A program made the translations under genes and the position numbers. Below the pieces are notes generated by a model. That model was not told the origin of the DNA and ran no database searches. It saw only the letters and a program-made list of their open reading frames with translations. This document shows, in pieces, positions 23,473-31,870 of a DNA stretch of 46,664 nt (position 1 is the first letter of the stretch; each line of letters opens with the position of its first letter). The stretch spans positions 1 to 46,664 of the forward strand of contig NZ_JBISEP010000025.1 in assembly GCF_044383835.1 (NCBI RefSeq), given 5' to 3'. This DNA is from Paraliobacillus sp044383835. GTDB taxonomy: Bacteria; Bacillota; Bacilli; Bacillales; Amphibacillaceae.

Positions 23473-24881
23473 GTATAGTGATCTCCTCTTACAATGCTTA
23501 TCGACAGATACAGCATAACCGTTCGAAAAAGAAGCGAAAACTTTATAAGTTAGCATTTGGTGTTGCTTTTGATAAAGTTATTTTGGCATATTGCGGTTTC
23601 TTTATGATTATGGGTTTAATGATTGCTTATGACACGCTTCTTCAATTCCAATCCTTCTTTCAAGGAATCGAGAACTATCTTTCGAACCATTATTATCTAG
23701 CAATCTTTTTTGTAGTTATGCGAGCTGTATCCTTAAGTTTTACACGTCCTGGCGTATTATTTTCTAGTGCCGAACTGATGCTCAGCATGCTTCCTTATCA
23801 ACGAAATCAGCTTTGGTATTATTGTGCAATAGACAAGCATATTCGATTATCTCTCTACGTGATCTTGGTTACAATTGTACTGAAAGTCTTTACATCATTT
23901 TCATTTATTTTTTTAAGTATGATGCTATTACTTTTTATTACTACGCAATGGTTAATGATTATTCCACAATGGTTACTTTACCAACAATCTTGGTTGATTA
24001 AAATGGTTGTTATTATAGTGATGGGCTTTGTTTTTAGTATATTTGGGTTCGTTTTTTCCTTTTTAACTGCTCAAGCATTTTTGGTGGGGTTTATAATAAT
24101 CAGTTTATTTATTATCAACCTGTTATTTTGGAAACGAATATTTCAACGTGTGAATTGGCAAACAATTGTTGAAACAAATGATAAATTAATTTGGAATATG
24201 TTTTTTATTAATAGAATGTCAGAGATCAAGATTCAACCTCCAAAACGAAAAGGACTATTCCATCATTATGTACGTAATAAACGATTAAAACGACCTTTTC
24301 CTATAGATGCATCTAAAAAGGTGTACGATCGTCTACTGTTGATATATTTTTCACAACATAAAGACCAACTGATTAAAGGTGTTGGCGGTATACTCGTCGT
24401 CATGATTGCTCCAATTTTTAAAAGCGAGCAACTATTTGGTATAGGGATGGCTATCAGTATCTTTCTTTATGCCCAAATTAGTGTAAGCTTTTTTATTGGT
24501 CTATTTCAAGAAAAATTAATCTATAGTTTGCCATGGCAAATTGATAGATGGAAACAAGCGTTTTTAAAATGGATATACGTTGGAGGTGGATGCTTACTTC
24601 TGATTGCTGGGATCATACTACTTATTATTACCGAGTCATTCATCTGGTTTCCTGTCCAATTATTATTTTTCGCTATGGTCGCCCATGCGTGCATTCAAAT
24701 GTTACTACGTGAAAAAATAAATACGTTAACAAAAACCTTTGAAAAAATACCTATGATACTTATATTATGGCTAGTACTCTTATTCTTTTCTGTGATAAAG
24801 AGTCTTACTACCCCACCAGTCAGTTTGTTAGCTGTTGTGTTAATATGGATGATAATCCGTAAAAAGCGGGAAAAAAATTAA
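23469..24881 (+). CDS. ABC exporter membrane subunit, EcsB-like
   Basis: A 470-residue membrane protein with about ten to twelve hydrophobic helices, an N-terminal basic segment (NRSKKKRKLYK) and no ATPase motifs. Its place directly after an EcsA-like ATPase, by ATGA overlap, and the general shape suggest an EcsB-type permease, although B. subtilis EcsB is about 408 residues, so this one is longer. The sequence text is poorly conserved, so the name is based mainly on context. A MarR-type regulator gene follows 25 bases later in the same direction and may control the exporter. Confidence 0.75.
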   Translation: MSIVISSYNAYRQIQHNRSKKKRKLYKLAFGVAFDKVILAYCGFFMIMGLMIAYDTLLQFQSFFQGIENYLSNHYYLAIFFVVMRAVSLSFTRPGVLFSSAELMLSMLPYQRNQLWYYCAIDKHIRLSLYVILVTIVLKVFTSFSFIFLSMMLLLFITTQWLMIIPQWLLYQQSWLIKMVVIIVMGFVFSIFGFVFSFLTAQAFLVGFIIISLFIINLLFWKRIFQRVNWQTIVETNDKLIWNMFFINRMSEIKIQPPKRKGLFHHYVRNKRLKRPFPIDASKKVYDRLLLIYFSQHKDQLIKGVGGILVVMIAPIFKSEQLFGIGMAISIFLYAQISVSFFIGLFQEKLIYSLPWQIDRWKQAFLKWIYVGGGCLLLIAGIILLIITESFIWFPVQLLFFAMVAHACIQMLLREKINTLTKTFEKIPMILILWLVLLFFSVIKSLTTPPVSLLAVVLIWMIIRKKREKN

Positions 24882-24906
24882 ATTACTATTAGAAAGAGGA
24901 ATAAGT

Positions 24907-25371
24907 ATGGACGAGCAAAAAAAGTTATACCAACGTAAGAAGCAAGACCCCTCTTTGAAATTATTTGTTGTACTATCTAAAGCATATCGATCTGTATCTG
25001 ACCAAGTAGCAGATGACATTAGAAAAAAAGGCTTAAACACGACAGACTTTGCAGTGTTAGAGCTGTTATATCACGAAGGAGATCAGGCGTTACAAAAAAT
25101 TGGCGATAAAATATTGTTAGCCAGTGGAAGTATTACTTATGTTGTGAATAAATTAGAAAAAAAAGGATATATCAATCGAATCCCTGATACGTGTGATCGC
25201 CGAATCACTTATGCTTCCATCACAGAAAAAGGTGAAGTGTTACTGAATGATATATTCCCTTCCCATTGGAAACAAATTGAAGCAATTACAAATGGTTTAA
25301 CGGAAGCCGAGAAGCTAGGGGCTATTCAACTTTTGAAAAAGCTAGGAACCTATGCGGATCGTTTGAAATAA
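24907..25371 (+). CDS. MarR family transcriptional regulator, MhqR-like
   Basis: A 154-residue winged-helix repressor. The recognition region reads LASGSITYVVNKLEKKGYINR, with the wing DTCDRRITYASITEKG, and flanking dimer helices (SLKLFVVLSKAYRSVSDQ and TEAEKLGAIQLLKKLG). The phrases resemble B. subtilis MhqR, which represses quinone-detoxifying genes; that likeness is from memory. One cysteine (DTCDRR) lies in the wing. It is the last gene of a likely operon with the ABC exporter, an arrangement in which the regulator often senses a substrate of the pump. Confidence 0.87.
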   Translation: MDEQKKLYQRKKQDPSLKLFVVLSKAYRSVSDQVADDIRKKGLNTTDFAVLELLYHEGDQALQKIGDKILLASGSITYVVNKLEKKGYINRIPDTCDRRITYASITEKGEVLLNDIFPSHWKQIEAITNGLTEAEKLGAIQLLKKLGTYADRLK

Positions 25372-25483
25372 TAAAATATATTGCTCTTCCTCAACGATGG
25401 CACTAAAGTTATAGCGTTCCCATTTAATTTACTAAACAAATATTTAAAATATATGACAATTATGAGAATGATGTAACAAATAA

Positions 25484-25509
25484 GTTTTAATTAATCGTAT
25501 AGTGGGTAA
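25484..25509 (+). promoter_or_regulatory. Candidate sigma-B promoter upstream of the glutaredoxin-like gene
   Basis: GTTTTAA at 25484-25490 and GGGTAA at 25504-25509 are 13 bases apart, close to the B. subtilis consensus GTTTAA-N12-15-GGGTAT but with one extra T. The distance to the next start is about 115 bases. Confidence 0.35.
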
Positions 25510-25625
25510 TTGATAAAGTGAATTAGTTAAAGAGACCTATATATTACGAATGGATTTCAAAAACTTAGTGAATAGGTACCGTTTAGTAATCAACTTGAAA
25601 AACAAACATATTTGAGGAGGAGGCT

Positions 25626-25871
25626 ATGATGGAAGTGAAACAAGAAGTTATCATTTATGTAAGTAATAATTGTTCTGAGTCAAATAAGCTAATTGATTTT
25701 CTAAAACAAGCAAATATTGCTTATAAACTTAAAAATATTACAGAAGACAAAAAATATTTAAAAGAACTTCAAGAACAACATATTTATGCAACACCAGTAA
25801 CACAGATTAATGACCGTGTTATACTAGGATTTCAGAAGCGTAAACTAGAAAGTGAACTAATGATTTCATAG
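25626..25871 (+). CDS. Glutaredoxin-like protein with CxxS active site
   Basis: An 81-residue single-domain protein of the glutaredoxin/NrdH fold. The active-site loop is NNCSESNKL, so the usual CxxC is CSES and only the first Cys remains; the cis-Pro loop is ATPVTQIND and the last strand is VILGF. Monothiol proteins of this type may act in thiol transfer, including de-bacillithiolation, but that is not shown here. AGGAGG precedes ATG 25626, with a second ATG at 25629. The yppG-like gene follows closely. Confidence 0.78.
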   Translation: MMEVKQEVIIYVSNNCSESNKLIDFLKQANIAYKLKNITEDKKYLKELQEQHIYATPVTQINDRVILGFQKRKLESELMIS

Positions 25872-25943
25872 TTGATAAAAGAACAAATGGATCGTTTATT
25901 GCATAAGATAAAGAAAAAGCTTGAAAAAGAGGTGTTCGCTTCT

Positions 25944-26312
25944 ATGTCGAAACAGAGAAGAGCTCCATTCCCTTTTCAGCCTTATCAAAATGATCCTACT
26001 TATTTCTATAATAATCCAAATGCATATGGTCAGAAACAAAATAATGCAATGCAGAAACAAACAAACGTTTCAACCCCTTATCAATATTTCTCAAAACCAC
26101 CGCACCCGGCGGAATGGTATCCTGAACAATCGCAAAGTGCATTCAATACGTATGGTCAACAAGCAAAAGGATTTATCCAATATTTTCAAGATAAGGATGG
26201 ACAGATGGATTTAGATAAAATGTTAAGTACAGTGGGGCAAGTGGCAAATACGTATCAACAAGTCACACCTATGATTAAAGGAATTGGATCATTTTTAAAG
26301 GGGTTTAAGTAG
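25944..26312 (+). CDS. YppG-like protein
   Basis: A 122-residue protein with an N-terminal half rich in Gln, Asn, Pro and Tyr (APFPFQPYQNDPTYFYNNP) and a conserved-looking C-terminus, FQDKDGQMDLDKMLSTVGQV followed by VTPMIKGIGSFLKGF, which is the pattern of the YppG family of Bacillales, possibly a spore or coat-related protein (from memory). ATG 25944 has GAGGTG 9 bases upstream. An earlier in-frame TTG at 25872 lacks a proper site. It may be in an operon with the glutaredoxin-like gene. Confidence 0.7.
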   Translation: MSKQRRAPFPFQPYQNDPTYFYNNPNAYGQKQNNAMQKQTNVSTPYQYFSKPPHPAEWYPEQSQSAFNTYGQQAKGFIQYFQDKDGQMDLDKMLSTVGQVANTYQQVTPMIKGIGSFLKGFK

Positions 26313-26313
26313 C

Positions 26314-26345
26314 GGTCCTTGTCAATTAATTGGCAAGGATCATTG
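26314..26345 (+). terminator. Weak terminator after the yppG-like gene
   Basis: GGTCCTTGTCAATTAATTGGCAAGGATC can fold into an eight-pair stem, but the following T content is poor. Confidence 0.4.
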
Positions 26346-26433
26346 TTTGGTTTACTTTATTTAGATAGGGTTTAAATAAGTATAAGCACAAATAATTAAG
26401 GGGATAGTAAAATAAAAAGAAAGGGATGTATAC

Positions 26434-27129
26434 ATGATTGGGTGTTTATGTATTCACGGTTTTACTGGAGGGTTATATGAGATAGAACCTTTGGTAGCAT
26501 ATTTGAAAGAGCATACCGAATGGATCATCAAGTCACCACTGTTACCTGGTCATGGTGTGCATTTAGCATTAGAGGGTGTATCGTATACCGAGTGGATCCA
26601 AACAGCTGAAGAAGCTTTGATTGAGTTGAAACAAGAAGTCGATACGGTATATATTATTGGGTTTTCGATGGGGGGGATGATTGCTTCCTATTTGGCTTCG
26701 AAATATGAAGTAGCTAAATTAGTTTTATTGTCACCTTCTAGAAGGTATATCAATATTGCGCAGATGGGTTTAGACATAGGTGATATGATTAAAGATCGAA
26801 TCGTCGGTCGATTACAAGATAATTTATTATATAAAATATATCAACATAAAAGAGGGCATGTACCACTCCGAGCTTATATTGAATTTTTGAAGTGTATGAA
26901 ATACACTAAACCAGCTTTAAAAAATATATTTTGTCCTGTATTTGTAGCCCAAGGTATACAGGATGGGATGGTGCCATATAAGTCAACGCATTACCTTGCT
27001 GAAGAGATTCCCACAGATATTGAAGTCATTTACTATTCTGACTCTAAGCATCATATTTGTTTGGGGAAAGATAAAGATGTGGTAAATGATGCAGTATTAC
27101 GATTTTTAAAAAGAACAATTTCTACTTAG
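26434..27129 (+). CDS. Alpha/beta hydrolase, carboxylesterase-like
   Basis: A 231-residue hydrolase with the start MIGCLCIHGFTGGLYEIEPL typical of the Est30-type carboxylesterases. The nucleophile motif is IGFSMGGM (about residues 75-82), and the acid and His are in the C-terminal part (VAQGIQDGMVP and SDSKHHICLG). It is cytoplasmic, substrate unknown. It has AAGGGATG upstream of ATG 26434. It ends inside the stem of its terminator. Confidence 0.87.
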   Translation: MIGCLCIHGFTGGLYEIEPLVAYLKEHTEWIIKSPLLPGHGVHLALEGVSYTEWIQTAEEALIELKQEVDTVYIIGFSMGGMIASYLASKYEVAKLVLLSPSRRYINIAQMGLDIGDMIKDRIVGRLQDNLLYKIYQHKRGHVPLRAYIEFLKCMKYTKPALKNIFCPVFVAQGIQDGMVPYKSTHYLAEEIPTDIEVIYYSDSKHHICLGKDKDVVNDAVLRFLKRTIST

Positions 27130-27153
27130 TATTACATAGAAATTGTTCTCTTT
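27111..27153 (+). terminator. Terminator overlapping the end of the esterase gene
   Basis: GAACAATTTCTA (27113-27124) pairs perfectly with TAGAAATTGTTC (27137-27148) and ends in CTCTTT. The left arm is inside the coding sequence. The remaining gap to 27433 shows nothing I can name except a repeated ATTGTAA (27292-27298, 27301-27307). Confidence 0.65.
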
Positions 27154-27433
27154 ACTAATTAAACATCATATTTTCATTTTTAAAATTACAATCTAACAGA
27201 TAAAAAGTTATTCGGTCGACTTTCGTTTCAAAATCGACAGTTTATACTTGTGTCTTAGAATGATTAAGGAATCTAATGAATAACCGTATCATTGTAACGA
27301 TTGTAATGATCAATAACAATTCTTGAGACATAACATTATAAAAAGCAGTGTTGACCACATACATAACATTATTGTGGAAAACACCTGTTGAAATACTACA
27401 TATCTAAGATCAGTAAAATAGATTTAAGTGTAG

Positions 27434-28291
27434 TTATTTTTTATCTTTAAAAAAGGAAATAACTAATGATCCTTCGCCTGTGTGGGTGGAAATCACAGAA
27501 CCGATGTCAGATAATATGGCTTGTTTAAAACCATACGTTTCCTTAATGTTTTGTATAACATGTTCAGCACGCTCTTTAGCGTTGCAATGTGTTATCGCTA
27601 ACACTTTATTTTCTGCATGACTAACATAGTCACCGATTTGCTCGACAAACCGTCTTAACGCTTTCTTATCTCCTCTAACTTTCTCCAACACTTCAACTTT
27701 TCCGTCTTGATCTGCGTGTAATAATAGCTTAATATTTAATGTTTTTGCAATGGCACCCTTTACTTTATCGAGACGACCGCCGCGAACTAAATTATCTATT
27801 GTTTTTAAAACAAATAAGGTCACTGTCTGATCAACTCTATCGTGTAGGTGTGTTACTAGTTGATCAAAAGTATATCCTTCTGAAAGTTTTTCCCCGGCTT
27901 CATTTAACAATAATATTAACCCTGGAGAAGATGTGTTGGTACTAAAAACTTCTATTTCTCGATTCGGTTGTTCTTCTAAAAGCATGTCTTTCCCCATGAC
28001 GGCATGATTATAGGCACTGCTTATTCCTTTAGAAATACCTAAAAATATAATTGGTACTTCTTCTGGGATTGCTTTGAATGCTTCATAATATTCCTGAGGG
28101 CCAGGGGCAGAGGAACTCGGAAATGAATCAGACTCGTTTAACTTTTTAAGAAAAGTAGACGTGTCCAGTTCGTCACCAATATATTGCTCATTACCAAAAT
28201 GAACAAATAATGGAGTTGTAATAATGTTAAATCTTTCTTTTAAATCTTTTGGTAAGTCTGCACTACTATCTGTAATTAATTGTACTTGCAT
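27434..28291 (-). CDS. DegV family fatty-acid-binding protein
   Basis: A 285-residue two-domain protein of the DegV/FakB type. The N-terminal ITDSSADLP, GISKGISSAYNHAV, VFSTNTSSPGLILLL and KVKGAIAKTLNIKLLLH are the family marks. FakB proteins hold a fatty acid for phosphorylation by the FakA kinase, though which lipid this copy binds is not known. AAGGTGATG lies before ATG 28291. It stands alone, divergent from the cshA leader. Confidence 0.92.
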   Translation of the reverse strand: MQVQLITDSSADLPKDLKERFNIITTPLFVHFGNEQYIGDELDTSTFLKKLNESDSFPSSSAPGPQEYYEAFKAIPEEVPIIFLGISKGISSAYNHAVMGKDMLLEEQPNREIEVFSTNTSSPGLILLLNEAGEKLSEGYTFDQLVTHLHDRVDQTVTLFVLKTIDNLVRGGRLDKVKGAIAKTLNIKLLLHADQDGKVEVLEKVRGDKKALRRFVEQIGDYVSHAENKVLAITHCNAKERAEHVIQNIKETYGFKQAILSDIGSVISTHTGEGSLVISFFKDKK

Positions 28292-28506
28292 GTCATCACC
28301 TTTTTGAAAAAATATAATTGTATTATACCATTTATTAATCGTAATTTGTCTAAAATAATACTTAGATTGAAAAAAGTTAACATCGTACCAACTAGCATGA
28401 AGGTTTCCGTGACAAAAAGGAGGTATATTTATTTTTTATTGGTTAAAAATAAAGACAAAATTAAGATAACCCTTCTGACAGTTCGTTTACCTTTTAATAT
28501 AAAAAT

Positions 28507-28535
28507 TTGAAATACATTGCTTTTCTATGTAGAAT
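28507..28535 (+). promoter_or_regulatory. Sigma-A promoter in the long cshA upstream region
   Basis: TTGAAA at 28507-28512, a 17-base spacer, and TAGAAT at 28530-28535. Transcription would start about 28542, 345 bases before cshA and roughly 80 bases before a terminator-like hairpin. Confidence 0.6.
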
Positions 28536-28584
28536 TAATAAAGAGAGTATGATAAGATGTAATAATCCATTGAATGCTCGATAA

Positions 28585-28619
28585 TAAGCCTCTTCCGTGT
28601 GTGGAGGAAGGCTTTTTTC
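28585..28619 (+). terminator. Terminator-like hairpin in the cshA leader
   Basis: AAGCCTCTTCC pairs with GGAGGAAGGCTT (one bulged A), with loop GTGTGT, followed by TTTTTT. It lies between a strong promoter (28507-28535) and cshA, so it is either the end of a short RNA or a leader attenuator. A second small hairpin AAGGGTTTATGATACCCTT follows near 28633. Confidence 0.75.
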
Positions 28620-28886
28620 ACGTTAATGATTCAAGGGTTTATGATACCCTTCTTTCATCCGAAAGCTAACGGAACGTATTTCTCTAAACTGTTGTTGGAG
28701 TAAGTTAGGAATAACTTATCAAGGAACGTTTGGATTCAGAATAAATGCTGACAATCATTAAGGCAGAAAAGCCGTTATTTTAATCAATAAATGATCAAAA
28801 TAAATACATCTTAACATACAAAAGAAGTTGTTAACGTGTTAAACGTGCGAACTATGAGATATAAAAAGAAGGAGTAGGAAAAGAAA

Positions 28887-30350
28887 GTGACAACAACATT
28901 TCAATCTTTAGGTATTTCAAAACCAATTATGAAAGCTCTTGAGAAAATGGGCTTTGAAGAAGCAACACCAATACAAGAGCAAACAATTCCTTTAGGTCTA
29001 GAAGGAAAAGATGTTATTGGACAGGCTCAAACAGGTACAGGAAAGACGGCTGCGTTTGGTATTCCAATGATCGAAAAAATTGATAAAGATCAAAAGAAAA
29101 TTCAAGGCTTGGTTGTAGCGCCAACAAGAGAGTTAGCCATCCAAGTTTCTGAGGAAATTCACCGTCTAGGAAAATTTAAAGGTGTGCGAACATTACCGGT
29201 TTATGGTGGCCAACATATGGAGCGTCAGATTCGCGCCTTAAAAGACGGCCCTCATATCGTTGTGGCAACACCAGGGCGTTTACTTGATCATATCCGTCGT
29301 AAGACAATTAATATTAGTCATGTACACACAGCTGTACTAGACGAAGCAGATGAAATGTTAAACATGGGATTCATTGATGATATTCGTGATATTTTAAAAG
29401 CGATCCCTGAACAACGCCAAACATTACTTTTTTCTGCAACGATGCCAAAAGAAATTAGAGAAATTGCTACAACACTGATGAAGAAACCAGAAGAAGTGAA
29501 AGTGAAAGCAAAAGAAATGACGGTTTCTAACATTAATCAATTCTTCGTAGAAATCAATGAAAAGCAAAAATTTGATACACTGACCAATCTATTAGATATT
29601 CATGCACCAGAGCTTGCAATTATCTTTGGGCGCACGAAGAAAAGAGTAGATGAAGTTACAGAGGGTTTACATGCAAGAGGCTTCCGTGCAGAAGGTATTC
29701 ATGGTGACTTAACGCAAGGAAAACGTATGTCTGTATTAAACAAATTTAAAAACGGTCGTATTGAAATTCTAGTTGCTACTGATGTTGCTGCTCGTGGGTT
29801 GGATATTTCTGGCGTGACTCATGTATATAACTTTGATGTGCCGCAGGATCCAGAAAGCTATGTGCACCGAATTGGTCGTACAGGTCGTGCTGGAAAAGGT
29901 GGAGAAGCGATTTCCTTTATTACACCAAGAGAAATGCCACATCTTCATTTAATTGAAAAAACGACAAAAAGTAAAATGACACGTATGCAAGCACCATCGT
30001 TTGATGAGGCGCGTCGTGGACAACAACAGATTACCGTAGAAAAACTGGATCGTACGATTGAAAAAGCAAATTTACAAGACTATCGTGAAACAGCTGCTGA
30101 ATTACTAAATCAACATGACTCTGTTACCGTTGTAGCGGCTGCTTTGAAAATGATGACAAAAGAACGTAGACAGACACCTGTTACACTTTCATCTGTGCAA
30201 CCGGTGAGTGTGAAAAAAGCTAAAAATGATAAATCAAAACGTAAAAATTATCGTGGAGATAATAAACGTAATTTTTATCGCAAAGGGAAACAAGCTGGTG
30301 GTAGAAACCGTAAATTCCAAAATAAACGAGCGTCAAATAAGAAACAATAA
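28887..30350 (+). CDS. cshA: DEAD-box RNA helicase CshA
   Basis: A 487-residue ATP-dependent RNA helicase used in cold adaptation and in the RNA-degrading complex. The Q motif is FEEATPIQEQT, motif I AQTGTGKTA, Ia PTRELA, II VLDEADEML, III SATMP, IV IFGRTKK, V VATDVAARGLDI and VI HRIGRTGRAG. A basic tail (SKRKNYRGDNKRNFYRKGK) follows, as in CshA. The GTG start at 28887 has AAGGAG about 12 bases upstream and gives the same N-terminus as relatives. A long leader with a promoter and a terminator-like hairpin precedes it. The B. subtilis neighbours ydbS and ydbT are absent here. Confidence 0.95.
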   Translation: MTTTFQSLGISKPIMKALEKMGFEEATPIQEQTIPLGLEGKDVIGQAQTGTGKTAAFGIPMIEKIDKDQKKIQGLVVAPTRELAIQVSEEIHRLGKFKGVRTLPVYGGQHMERQIRALKDGPHIVVATPGRLLDHIRRKTINISHVHTAVLDEADEMLNMGFIDDIRDILKAIPEQRQTLLFSATMPKEIREIATTLMKKPEEVKVKAKEMTVSNINQFFVEINEKQKFDTLTNLLDIHAPELAIIFGRTKKRVDEVTEGLHARGFRAEGIHGDLTQGKRMSVLNKFKNGRIEILVATDVAARGLDISGVTHVYNFDVPQDPESYVHRIGRTGRAGKGGEAISFITPREMPHLHLIEKTTKSKMTRMQAPSFDEARRGQQQITVEKLDRTIEKANLQDYRETAAELLNQHDSVTVVAAALKMMTKERRQTPVTLSSVQPVSVKKAKNDKSKRKNYRGDNKRNFYRKGKQAGGRNRKFQNKRASNKKQ

Positions 30351-30441
30351 TTTAAATTAGTTTTACGTTTAAGCTTGTGCTCTTTAATTTCGTAGATATT
30401 TATTATTGCTAAATAAATTGCCGTCAATAGGTGATGTAATC

Positions 30442-30488
30442 AGAAAAAGCCAGTGCAAGTAAGTGCATTGGCTTTTTCTTTTTTTTAT
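30442..30488. terminator. Bidirectional terminator between cshA and the rhomboid gene
   Basis: AGAAAAAGCCAGTGCA pairs with TGCATTGGCTTTTTCT (one G-U pair) around a short loop, with Ts after it on both strands. Confidence 0.9.
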
Positions 30489-31264
30489 AAGTTAAAAATG
30501 TTGCCTAGGAAACCTAGTATGACTAAAGCGATAATGATTCCCCAAATGATATTTCCGGTATTTTTTCCAGTTAGTATTTTCCTTTTTCTCCATCGATTTG
30601 GATTGAAGTTAACTCCATTCGGGTCTCTTTGTTGTCTCCTATTGTTACGCCAAGGAGAAAAGGGTGTTGCTTTCGTTAGGATAATTGGTCCTAAGGCAAT
30701 ACCTGCAATAAAGCCAAATAAGTGTGCGTAGATATTTATACCAGGTCGTATAAATGTCATCAGTAGTCCAATGATTGAGATGATCACAATCATTTGTGAA
30801 CTAGAAGGATCAATTAAATCTTTTCGGAAAAATGTCATATAAATATATAAACCAATTAATCCATAGACTGCACCAGATGCGCCATAATGTAAATACATTG
30901 GGCTGGGGTCGATTAAGAAAGTGAAAATATTGCCAGCAATACCAGTGAACAAGTAAATAAAAATGAATTTCCATTTACCAACCATTTGCTCGATAGCTGG
31001 ACCGAATAACACTAATGAAAAAGAGTTAAACAAGACATGACTAAATGATTCTGGGCTGTGGATGAAAATAGAAGTGAATAGTCGCCAATATTGTCCGGAA
31101 GCAATGGCTAAATTCCAACCTCCACCCCATTGAAAAATAATAAGTTCTGCAAGTGTGTTTGAAAAAGTAGTTAACAACCATACCACTAACTGAATGGCAA
31201 TAATTCCAGTAATCATTGGATAGAATCGAATAAAATCTTTAAAAGATTCAGTGCGAAAAAACAT
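30485..31264 (-). CDS. Rhomboid-family intramembrane serine protease (YdcA-like)
   Basis: A 259-residue membrane protein with six or more helices. The catalytic Ser is in YGASGAVYGLIG (GASG) and the catalytic His in NIYAHLFGFIAG; the WR-loop part SGQYWRLFTSIFIH is also present. Rhomboids cut membrane segments; the natural substrate here is unknown. The second ATG (31264) is used since AAAGGAG then sits 7 bases upstream, giving MFFRTESFKDF as in B. subtilis YdcA. It sits between cshA and acpS, as in that species. Confidence 0.9.
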   Translation of the reverse strand: MFFRTESFKDFIRFYPMITGIIAIQLVVWLLTTFSNTLAELIIFQWGGGWNLAIASGQYWRLFTSIFIHSPESFSHVLFNSFSLVLFGPAIEQMVGKWKFIFIYLFTGIAGNIFTFLIDPSPMYLHYGASGAVYGLIGLYIYMTFFRKDLIDPSSSQMIVIISIIGLLMTFIRPGINIYAHLFGFIAGIALGPIILTKATPFSPWRNNRRQQRDPNGVNFNPNRWRKRKILTGKNTGNIIWGIIIALVILGFLGNIFNL

Positions 31265-31447
31265 TTCCATGCTCCTTTAATCAAATTTCGTATCATTTGT
31301 TTTATATAACAATAAAAAGCGTATACCATTTCATGATAAATGTATACCAAAAACATTTCTATTTTATTATATTACCATACGACTGTTATTAGGATCAGAT
31401 ATTCGATATACTAAATGATAGATAAACAAAAAGGGTGATCAATAAAG

Positions 31448-31807
31448 ATGATCAGTGGCATTGGTATAGACATTATTGAATTAAATAGGGTTAAAAAAAT
31501 ATATAGAAGACAATCACGATTTTCTGCAAAAATATTAACAGATCAAGAAATGAAACAGCTAAACAAGTGTACAACAGACAAACGAAAAATTGAATTTTTA
31601 GCTGGGCGTTTTGCAACCAAAGAAGCATTTGCTAAAGCTTATGGAACAGGAATTGGTAAATTAGGATTTAAAGATATTGAAGTGACGACTAATAAACAAG
31701 GGGCTCCATCGGTATATTCAGCCTTCACTGCTGACAAGCATGTGCATGTTTCCATTTCACATAGTGAGCATTATGCTGTCGCGCAAGTCGTTATCGAAAG
31801 CAAATAA
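31448..31807 (+). CDS. acpS: Holo-[acyl-carrier-protein] synthase
   Basis: A 119-residue enzyme that attaches the 4'-phosphopantetheine arm of CoA to acyl carrier protein. The metal and CoA site residues are in GIGIDIIELNRV and FLAGRFATKEAFAKAYGTG, and the end SISHSEHYAVAQVVIE is typical. Length is the usual 120. AAGGGTGATC lies upstream of ATG 31448. It begins the run acpS, nnrE/D, ydcC that leads to alr. Confidence 0.96.
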   Translation: MISGIGIDIIELNRVKKIYRRQSRFSAKILTDQEMKQLNKCTTDKRKIEFLAGRFATKEAFAKAYGTGIGKLGFKDIEVTTNKQGAPSVYSAFTADKHVHVSISHSEHYAVAQVVIESK

Positions 31808-31870
31808 AGTTAATTCAGCATATTTTATGAAGTAGTTACATATAGTTTACTGCGGGTAGGAGGGAATAAA

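Noticed and set aside
27292..27307. Operator from repeated ATTGTAA
   Set aside because: Two short copies in an AT-rich gap, with no gene start at the right distance, are not enough.
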